A DNA stretch of 64,000 bases from Pempheris klunzingeri (taxonomy: Eukaryota; Chordata; Actinopteri; Acropomatiformes; Pempheridae): assembly GCF_042242105.1 (NCBI RefSeq), contig NC_092012.1:2542970-2606969 (forward strand). The letters are read 5' to 3'. The notes beneath the pieces were generated by a model, which was given only the letters and a program-made list of their open reading frames with translations, was not told the DNA's origin and ran no database searches. Position 1 is the stretch's first letter. The number at the start of each line of letters is the position of its first letter. Position numbers and translations under genes: made by a program. Shown in pieces: positions 1 through 11,800 of the stretch.

Positions 1-464
1 TGTCTGTCTGTCGGCCATCTTGGTTTCACTTTTTGTCACTGGCAGTGGCTTCCCACTGGGTAGCAGTATATGAGATGATGCAGTAGCTTCCACTGTAGTG
101 ACTGATGTGCAACTACGCCATCAAAACTCATGAATATAGAAGAAAACAGCTTTTGAATAGCTGCACACTGAAGTGACCTCTATGCATGAGAGGGTTAAAG
201 AATGTTTATATGGCTTCAAACTGTTTATATATCTTTATATAACTTTCTGTATATATTTAAAACATGTTATTTATTTTTAAACATTCTGTATATTCAAAAC
301 ATTTTATTTATATTTAAAATTGTTTTGACATTTTTTAGAACTGAGCGTCGCAGCGAGTTCACTGATGACTGACATCCCTCATGACAGCAGCTCGTAAATA
401 TAAAATACAGTAAAAAACACATTTATATAAAAGCACATTGATTTAAAGAGCAGATCTGACTCAC

Positions 465-3400
465 ATTCCTCTGGATGAAGTCCCAGGCCTGCTCCGTGGT
501 CGAGTTGTTGCCGGGGTAGTTGTCCAGCACCTTGGTGACGATCTTGGACATCTCTTCATTCAGCTGAAAGACAGAAAGAGATGAAAATACAGACTCAGCA
601 ACGTGACGACGGCTGAAGTAAAGACGGAGAAAGCAAAGAAATGGCAGTTTTTACTTGTTATAATCTGTTTTTTTTGGTCCTTGTTTCATGTTGGAAAGAA
701 TTTCTCTTTTGGTTTCTTTCTTTCTTGTGAACATTTGGATGCATCGCTTGTTTTGTGACGATCAAACTAAACAAATATATTTATCCCACAGCTGTAAAGA
801 TGCACAGAAACAACAGGAGCTGGAATTAGAAGCAGCAGGTAGCCGTTGGTTAGCTTAGCTTAGTTTAGCATAAAGACTGGAAACAAAGTTAGGCTCTTTT
901 GTGTAATGCACCAGACTCCATTGACAAAAAGACAAATTTTACCATGCAGAACACTTGAGTTGCTGGTCTACCACCTTCTCCTTGTTTTTGTGTTACTGTG
1001 TGATTTTAGTGTTTTAAAGGATCAGTTCGGATTCAACACACTGTTTGTGTAACACGCAATAACGCAAACAAACTAAATGATCAAGGTAATGTTAGACCAG
1101 TAACTCCTGTGGTATGTGGGATAAAATTAGTGTTTTTGTGAATGGAGTCTGGTGTTTTTGAAAATACTTATATATCTTGTTATATCTTGTTTGTTTAATT
1201 CTTGCAAAACCCAAATATAAAAGCAACACCTTTAGAGAGAACTTGGCAAGCTGTTTCCACGTGTTTCCAGTCTTTATGCTAAGCTAAGCTAGCCAGCAGC
1301 TGGCTATAAGAGCGGTATCAATCTTCTCATCCAACTCTCTCATCTAACGCTCACAAAAAAAGTGAACAATCGTATTCCCCTAAAGTTCTTTTAACAAAAA
1401 CCTAAATGTTCTTTGACAAAGTGGGAATCTGCTGATATACAACACCATTAAAGGGGTTTTATCTGCGCCACGTTTCACTTCTCAATACTCTCACTTCTTT
1501 TTCAGGACTTTGGTTTGTCAGCTGGCATGAGCCGTGAGTTCTTGCGGTGGACTCTGGCATTCAGATATGAAAGATGCAAAGTCTGAGTTTCTTGGATATC
1601 CCCGATTGTTAGAGTCAGGAGCCAGAAACAGCCACGTGGGTGCAATTGTTGCTAAACGTTCTCATGTTGAGACGTTCAAGGTCTCCGGTGAAAAAAAAAC
1701 ACACTCTGAGCAAGAGGAGGGGAGAGCGCTTTCTTTTTCCTTGAACCTGTTTGGCAGCGACGCAGCGTTCAAGAGCTTCCAACAAATGATCAGATACAAT
1801 AAACAGAAATCTGTCTGAAGGGCTGAAGCTTAAATAAAGACAGAAAACATGTTGATCCAGAACAACAGTGGATGTAGAAACAGAAACTAAAGATCTGTGA
1901 ACCCTCCAGAGGAGATCTGATCTGTTTCAGGTTTTAGTTTCTGAGCGACGGAGATTTGATAGAACAGAAAGATTTCCCCATTATTGTCCTCATTGTGGCC
2001 TCCATAGACCTCCACTACACACTGACACACTGACTAACTAGCACACACACACACTATAGACCTCCACTACACACTGACACACTGACTAACTAGCACACAC
2101 ACACTATAGACCTCCACTACACACTGACACACTGACTAACTAACACACACACACCATAGACCTCCACTACACACTGACACACTGACTAACTAACACACAC
2201 ACACACTATAGACCTCCACTACACACTGACACACTGACTAACTAACACACACACACACTATAGACCTCCACTACACACTGACACACTGACTAACTAGCAC
2301 ACACACACTATAGACCTCCACTACACACTAACACACTGACTAACTAACACACACACACACTATAGACCTCCACTACACACTGACACACTGACTAACTAGC
2401 ACACACACACTATAGACCTCCACTACACACTAACACACTGACTAACTAACACACACACACACTATAGACCTCCACTACACACTGACACACTGACTAACTA
2501 ACACACACACACACTATAGACCTCCACTACACACTGACACACTGACTAACTAACACACACACACCATAGACCTCCACTACACACTGACACACTGACTAAC
2601 TAACACACACACACACTATAGACCTCCACTACACACTGACACACTGACTAACTAACACACACACACACTATAGACCTCCACTACACACTAACACACTGAC
2701 TAACTAGCGCACACACACCATAGACCTCCACTACACACTGACACACTGACTAACTAACACACACACACACTATAGACCTCCACTACACACTAACACACTG
2801 ACTAACTAACACACACACACCATAGACCTCCACTACACACTGACACACTGACTAACTAACACACACACACACTATAGACCTCCACTACACACTGACACAC
2901 TGACTAACTAGCACACACACACTATAGACCTCCACTACACACTGACACACTGACTAACTAACACACACACACTATAGACCTCCACTACACACTAACACAC
3001 TGACTAACTAGCACACACACACTATAGACCTCCACTACACACTGACACACTGACTAACTAGCACACACACACTATAGACCTCCACTACACACTGACACAC
3101 TGACTAACTAGCACACACACACTATAGACCTCCACTACACACTAACACACTGACTAACTAGCACACACACACTATAGACCTCCACTACACACTGACACAC
3201 TGACTAACTAACACACACACACTATAGACCTCCACTACACACTGACACACTGACTAACTAGCACACACACACACTATAGACCTCCACTACACACTAACAC
3301 ACTGACTAACTAGCACACACACACTATAGACCTCCACTACACACTAACACACTGACTAACTAGCACACACACACTATAGACCTCCACTACACACTAACAC

Positions 3401-6400
3401 ACTGACTAACTAGCACACACACACTATAGACCTCCACTACACACTGACACACTGACTAACTAGCACACACACACTATAGACCTCCACTACACACTGACAC
3501 ACTGACTAACTAGCACACACACACTATAGACCTCCACTACACACTGACACACTGACTAACTGACTGACAGGTGAGACTGAGAAGAAAGAGGAGGAGGAGG
3601 AGGAGGAGGAGGAGGAGGTGACACTACTCACCACGTCCTTCTGGAAGTAGATGAGAGCGCCGGCGGCTATCTGAGCGATGAGGATGAGCAGGAGGCAGGC
3701 GAAGTACTGAGGAAGAGGAGAGAGACGACAGGAGGTGAAACATCTGCAGTAGTAATAGTGGTAACAGTACTAGTAGTGGGTGTACTACTAGTACTACTAG
3801 TACTAGTAGTACTAGTAGTACTAGCAGTAGTACTAGTAGGAAGAGTACTAGTGGTTGTCTGAAAGAGCCTCGTACAGAAACACACTGAACATGAGAACCG
3901 TCACTCACCAGGCCGAGCAGACAGCGGATCTCATAAATGGCCCCCAAGCAGCCGAGGAAGCCCATGAGCATGGAGAAAGCTCCGACAGCAATCAGAATGT
4001 AGCAGGCGACCTTTACAGCTGTGGAGTTATCTGAGCGGAAACAGAGACAAGTAGTGTGAACCATGCAGCACATTTAAGAGGGTGAAGATGTTTTTAGTGC
4101 TCCAAGCAGAATATCTATATAAATATACAGCATCATTACATTTGGGCAAACCTCAAAGCCACCAGACTCCATTGATAAAAATGGTAATTTTACGTCACAG
4201 AACACAGGAGTTGCTAGTCTACTGCTGCCTGGCTCAGTGAGTTTGTTTGTGTTATTGTGCAACTCTGGTGTCTTAAAAAGTTAGTTTTGATCTGAACTAA
4301 CATGTTAAAACAAACATAGTCGCATCAACTTGACCAGCAGCTCCTGTTTTGTGTGAGGTAAAATTACTGTTTTTGTCAGTGGAGTCTGGTGTGGGTCCTT
4401 GAGGCTACGGCGTAGTGGTATGGAAGTGATATTAACTCCGGTATTTTTAAACCTGGGCCCTATTTTTACACATTTTGGGTTCAATACATTACTATATTAT
4501 ACAAATATTGTGCTGAATCAGATCTAACCCTTTAAAAATAACACAATAATACAAACAAACCAGACCAGCAGCTCAAGTTCTGTGCGGTAAAATCACTGTT
4601 TTTGTGAATGGAGTCTGGTGTGTGTGCGGAGAGCGACATAACGGCTGTTTGTGACAGCATCATGGAAAGGATCCCTACAGAGAGAGACCCGGAAGATCCT
4701 TTTGGTTTAACCACAAACAGCCGTTATATCGCTCTCTGCACACACACCAGACTACATTCACAAAAACAGTAATTTTATCTCATAGTTCACAGAAGCTGCT
4801 GGTCTACTGCTGCCTCAATCTGTTAGTTAGTTTGTGTTATTGTATGACTTAAGTGTCTTAAAGAATTAATTTGGGGTCCACACTAACATGTTAAAACACC
4901 AAAATCACAGCAACTAGAATTACAACTCCTGCATTTTGTGAGGTAAAATTACTGTTTTTTTCAAAGGAGTCTGGTGTGTGTGCTGTTTGTGGTTAAACCA
5001 AAAGGATCTTCCAGGTCTCTCTCTGTAGGGATCCTTTCCATAATGCTGTCACACACTTGGAACAATCTGAGCCAAATTTATTGTTCAGTACGAAGGCTTC
5101 TATCAGATTAAGATCATGTGTTTTTTGATTAAAGGGGTATTCCAGGAATTTAATACAGTTTAGAGTCATTTAATAGATGTTGACAGAATCTAATAAAAGC
5201 AAAAGTTCTGCAGGATCCTTTAGATGCGATGAAGAATCCTGTAGAGCTGCATTTGCCTTCAGCAACAATCTGAACAAACTAGCTGGTCAGTTGTCAGGAA
5301 CTGGTTTCAGTTTCCACATGTGAGATTATCAAAATAAAAGACTAAAATTAGAAGCAAATGCGTGGCTGCGGTGCTCCACTTCACGGTGAGTGATCAGGGT
5401 CCAACGTAACACAGGAAGCTAAAATAAAGCCTCAATTCAAACCCTCGAGCCAGGATTTGGGGAACCCTCTTTAGCGATGAAGTGTGACTCATCAAGAACC
5501 GAGACTCCGATTCATTTAGTCCCAAAAAAAAAACACTGAACACACAAAAAAAAAAACTGTGAATAAGCTGCATGTAGGAAGGAACACGTCAACATGTTGA
5601 TGTCTGCCAACGCACCATTTTTAAGACTGAACCCCCCCCCGTCACCATCACCATGACCACCACCTCCCTGCAGACTCCTCATGGCCTCAAGGCATCATGG
5701 GATACCCCCGGGGGATCAGTGAACCAGAGCACGCAGCTCAAAACCAAGACAAAGGCAAACGAGAGGAGTTTATGATGGAAAATTAGGCTACAGAGGGGGA
5801 AGGGTGGTGATGCAGGAAATGAAAACCTTATTGTGAATGTGTGTGTGTATATGTGTGTGTGTTTGTGTGTGTGTGTGTCCTGACAACCATGAGCATGTTT
5901 TTAGGGTTGGCCTGCAGGGCGACCAGAGCAGCTCGTGACCTCAGACTGAAACAAGTTATTTCCTCACAAGAGTCAAACTTCTTGGAAAAGTTTGCAAATA
6001 TCAGGAATTCAACAGTTTCTTACCAAGATTGAAAAACATTCAATGCCACTGTTTAAAATACTTTAAATTTAACACAACATATGCAAAATCTCCATTAAAA
6101 TAAACAAATTAAGGCTCAGTACTGTGAGTCTTTGTCTGCTGCTAAGATTTTACTCCTGAAGAAACAAAAGTAACATAACACAACATATTTAGGAATTTGG
6201 AATTGGTCCAGTAGGCTGCAATGGCTGCAACGTGATCCTTTGGGACACCTGCACCTGATCACAGTAGGTCCACTAAAAGTGCTTGTTTGATCCACTGACA
6301 GGCTCAGAGTGTTATTCTAAGTGTGTGACAGCATCATGGAAAGGATCCCTACAGAGAGAGACCTGGAAGATCCTTTTGGTTTAACCACAAACAGCCGTTA

Positions 6401-7006
6401 TATCGCTCTCTGCACACACACCAGACTACATTCATAAAAACAGTGATTTTACCTCGCAGAACACGGGAGAAGACTTAGATATTTTGGGTTTGAAATTGCT
6501 GGTAGGAACAAAAAGTATTAATGAGCTATTGGTGTTTTAAAGGGTTGATTCAGATCCAACACAATATTTGTGTAATAGGCAACAACAACAAATAAATTGG
6601 TGGAGGCAGCGATAGACCAGCAGCTCCTGTGTTCTGTGAGGTGAAATCACTGTTTTTGTCAATGGAGTCTGGTGTGTTTGGAGAGAGTGATATAACGACT
6701 GAATAACACTTCAGAACAACAATCTGAGCCTGTCAGTGGCTACAACAAGCACTTTTACTGGACCTACTTTAATCAGGCAACAGTTCACGCAGTGATCATC
6801 TGCTGTGAGCCCATAACGGGCCACTGGCCGCTTTGTAAAATGTTCCATTGAGCATCAATACGTGTCATTTATGTGCAGACACAAAGATAAACTGTCCTGC
6901 TGCACTTTAACCCTCCGAATGACCGCATTCCCGACCTCGATGAAATCCCCGGACTCATCTGTCCTCTCTGCCCTCGGCTCGGACAGACCGGTGATGTAGT
7001 GCGTGG

Positions 7007-7046
<40 letters not shown>

Positions 7047-7184
7047 TGATGATGAGTAAGGCGGTGAGCGCACTGGGCTGATGTGATGCATGCTGATGCT
7101 GGACGGAGCAGAAAGAGCCCAGTGTGTGATGGGAGGACACCTGCAGAGAGGCCACGGGCCGAGGGACAAATGTCCTCAGTGACG

Positions 7185-7233
<49 letters not shown>

Positions 7234-8328
7234 ACTCACACACACACACACTGGCTGTCTCTCTATTACACTAGCTCAATGTCTGTCTCTATATTTCTGC
7301 ATCAGTCGCCTCCTTTCTGTCTCGCTGACACTGCTCGCCGCTCTTATTCTCCCGCTCTGATAAACTCTTACTGTTACTTTTTCAGTTCTTATTTGTTTTC
7401 TTCGTGAATCTCATGAGCACAGCTGGAGTGAGCTTGTGGTTAGCTTAGCTTAGCTTAGCACAAAGACTGGAAGCGGGGGGAAACAGCTAGCGTCCGTGTC
7501 TCTAGGTTTTTCTGTGTTTCCTGCACCGTCGGATGGCTGTCAGCGACTTTTCTGACACAATTAGCATCCCAATTAATATTACAGTTAACGTGGATTATAG
7601 ATCCACCAAGCTAACCATGCTAACCATGCTAACCGAGCTAGCTCGCTCTGCCCTTTTGTCCAAATATGGTCAAAAGTGACGGCCAAAACAGCCGTTGGTT
7701 CTTGGCGATGACTCCAACGTGAAGCTGCCGTGTGGATGAGTTCATGCTCTGACTTTAATCATCCTGAGTTTCTTTAAATTGTAATCAGAAGAAATTAATC
7801 AGTTTTTAAAATAAAACATTTCCACCATTAAACATAGCGTCAAGCTAGCAAGAGATATTTATGATGGTGGCTCATGTTTAGCGGCTCATTCTTGATTCGT
7901 TGGGTCTCTATTAAATAAAGAGTTTGGTGCCGACTTGCTCTTTTATGATAGTTGTTGATTAATTGATTGATTGTTCGTTGCTGCTTTGCCGACAAGCAGC
8001 TCATAATGTGCTCGTAACTCGATTTATGAGCAACGACAGAGAGTTATGTTTGCAAGAATGGTTTTGTGGAGCAGAGCTTCACAACTTTCACTTTATTTTA
8101 GTATTTAACTGTTCTTGGAGCAACTGAAACTTTTCAACTGTCCCATTTTTAGGTTTTGCAGATAATAATCGTCATTTTAATGGAACTTGACGACCGTATT
8201 TTCACCTAAAAAAAACCTCTTTAAACCTCCAAACAGCCCTTAAAAAAGTTGTGAGGACCAAAAATGTCCTCATAATGCTGGAATGTCCTCACAACAGTGG
8301 TGTAAACCCAAACTTTGTTCTCATAACT

Positions 8329-8361
<33 letters not shown>

Positions 8362-8755
8362 CAGCCTGCAGGCAGAAGTTGGCCTGTTTTCGGCCTGTTA
8401 ATCATGGCTCCATTTGTATTGGCCTACATGCACTCTACAAGTGGATTAGTAGAAAGGGTCCTCTGGAAATAAAACAATAAAAGAAAAGAAAAAAAAAACA
8501 TATTGGCCATTTGTTTTGTTTGTGTTTTAGCTTTGAGATCCAGCCAGAAGAGGAATCCACCGACAGAAAGCTGACTTCACCCGCTGCTGTGATAATTACA
8601 GCAAAACAGGCAAATAAAAAAGCAGCAGGTCGTGTGAAGTAAACATCAAACGGCCGACACTCACTGAGGACGACGATGAAGCTCTGATTGTCCAGGAGGA
8701 GCCACAGTCCGAAGCCCATGATGATGGCGCCGCACAGCTGGAGGGAAACACACAC

Positions 8756-8805
<50 letters not shown>

Positions 8806-11800
8806 GTCAGCCATTAAACATGCTGCAGACATGCTGTACATGTGTGTGAGCTCATATTTCAGCAGAGTGGAGACTTCAACAACACGTTCAGCTCTCAGTT
8901 CGGCTTCACGCTGGTTGTACTGGTGCTTTAAACACACTATGTGCTCCTGCGGTGCTGGATGTTATACTGCGTTGATTGTCTTTGAGTGTGTGAATGAACT
9001 GTTTATGTGTACGCTCCTTAAAAAGGGACGAGTTCAGTATCTTAAATTAAATTTAAAGTCTGCTGTATTCCACTTTTGGCATCTTTTAATCACCTAATGG
9101 CCAAACATGTCCACATTTTCTTGTGAAGACCTGTTTTTATTGCATGTTTGGCTCCATAATCGTGATAAAAAAAAACTGTATAAGCTGCATTTTACAACAG
9201 GGAAACATTTAATGTGGAGCAGCAGCAGCAGGAGGAGGAGGAAGTGTTCAGTTTGACAGCTCTGATACAGCTGAAAGTTATCAATGACCAGTAAAATAAA
9301 GCTGATATGTGAAGTTGGAGTGAAACTAAAACCGCAGAGATGAAGCTTTCCTCTTTAGCCTCCAGCACTTTTTGTTTTACACAGCTGAGAGAAAATCAAT
9401 TCAGTGCAGAGGAGTAAAAATTATTAAATATTCAGTGACTCTATGCCACATTTTACCAGGTCAAAACCTTAAATATCTTCAATTTACAAGTCACAAATCA
9501 AGTCTTTAAAGGAGGATGTTGGTATTTGGCCCCTATTTTAGTGTCTAAATGGCTGGTAGGTACAAAAAGTGTCTATTATATCGCTCTCTTTAAAACACAC
9601 CAGACTCCATTCACAAAAACACTCATTTTACCTCACAGAACACAGGAGCTGCTGGTCTACCCATCGGTTAGTTTCACGTTGTTATTTTGTGTTACACAAA
9701 TATCGTGTTGGATCCGAACTAACCCTTTAAAAACATCACGAGTCATTTTGAACCCAAAATATGTAAAAAAAAACACATTAGTTATTCTTTAAAAAGAGCT
9801 CACAGCAGTAACATCCAAGTTCTAAGGACTTAAATTGTCCTCAAATCTAAAAAACTATTGATATCAGCCTCTTAAAATGTCAAGTGTTCATTTCATGTTT
9901 CTAAAATATATAAAACAAAATAATCCTGAAGTCAGCTGCAGCCTGTTTAGTACTCAGTATCTCAGTGTTGAGCTGTAATTAGACTAAAATTAAACTGAAA
10001 AGTCACAAAAATTCTAGAAATGATCATAAACTGAGAAGCGGGAGCTTACGTTCAATATGACAATGTTCAATACAAAATAAATTAGAAAAATTAAACACTT
10101 CCTGACAAACAAAACAAAAATACTGTGACTTAATAATCATAATTTCTGCCCCTCTGCTGTCCTGCTGCGTATGTTCGGCTCTCTTCAGTGGAGGATTACA
10201 AACACACGCACAGAGCGTTCATCTGTCGGCATGGTTTGGTAAGAAGCTCTTAACCTCAGATCACAGATTTCATTTCCCTCCACCGAGGAGGAGGCGAGAA
10301 AGTGAGAATCTCTGTGGTAACGAGGCCACAAACACTTGATCTGCACAGTAATTAAGACTCAGAGGCGGAGAGAGACAACACGGATGAACAGCTGACGCCA
10401 ACATCCCCACGTAGCTGCACTTTTCTGCGACTTCGGCTGTGACATAGTGGCCAAAAGCAGAGTCAAATAAAGTGGTTTACGATATTAGATTATAATAGAA
10501 AGAAGTGTTGTGTTTGAGTGTTTTTCTACTGTTCTTTCCCAGAGCTAAGAGCCGAACCACCCTGCAGACAAACAGGATGTTTGGCGACCTCAAACCACTT
10601 CCTACCTGCTCAGACGACAACAACAGGGAACAAAATTCAACAGAACGAAACAACGTTTTTTTTACCATTAAGTTCACGTTCACAGTTCACATTAATAAAA
10701 ACATGTCCTCTAAGTGTGTGACAGCATCATGGAAAGGATCCCTACAGAGAGAGACCTGGAAGATCCTTTTGGTTTAACCACAAACAGCCGTTATATCGCT
10801 CTCTGCACACACACCAGACTCCATTCACAAAAGCACTGATTTTACCACACAGAACATTTGAGTCATGCCTTGATCGGTTAGTTTGTTTGTGTTATTATGT
10901 GTTACACAAATACTGCAATGGATCTGAACTAATCCTTTAAAACACCAAATTCACACAATGATACAAACCAGCTAACCAGTCGAGGTAGTGGTAGACTAGC
11001 AACTGCCTTGTAGAATTTGTGATTTTGTACATGGAGTCTGGTGGGTTTGAAGAGAACGATATAACGACTTTCTGTCTTGTAATCAGATTGTTATTCTGAG
11101 TATGTGACAGCATTTTGGAAAGGATCCCTACAGAGAGAGACCTGGAAGATCCTTTTGGTTTAACCACAAACATGTTATATCGCTCTGCACACACACCAGA
11201 CTACATTCACAAAAACGGGGATTTTACCTCACAGAACACTGGAGTCACTGGCCCTCTGCTGCCTCGATCAGATGGATTGTATTATTGCTTTATTTTTAAA
11301 CGGTTAGATCAGATCCAACACAATATTTGTATAACACAGTATGTATTAAACCAAAAATGTAATCCTTTAATATCGTCTCCACAGCATATACACTCCTCAC
11401 TAAAAGTCAGGGATATTCAGCTTTCAGGTGAAGTTTCAGGATGAACCTAAAATGCATTCTAACCTTTCCAGGTGAACTTAATGTGACCTTCTCTAAACCT
11501 TTGAATGCACATGTCCAACTGTTCAGTGTCTCAGTACTTTCTGCACCAGCTGCTGTTCTCTAACAAGAAGCTTAACAGCAACATTCACAACAGGTTTGAT
11601 CCATGAATCCACCAATACATTTCCTGCTTCAGTTAGAATTGGTATTTAAACAGTCCTCCTCATCCTGCTGTTCACATTCTGACATCATGAGACCAAGACG
11701 ACACCTAACAGTTGATCAGCAGCACCTCAACACTGGAGGCTTCAAACAGGAAGTCCTCAGACGGAGGTGTCCACTGAGCTTAGAGGGTCACAGAGTGTCA

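Noticed and set aside
2001..3563. CRISPR-like regular repeat array
   Set aside because: Units are contiguous with no unique spacers, and this is a vertebrate nuclear locus; it is a minisatellite.
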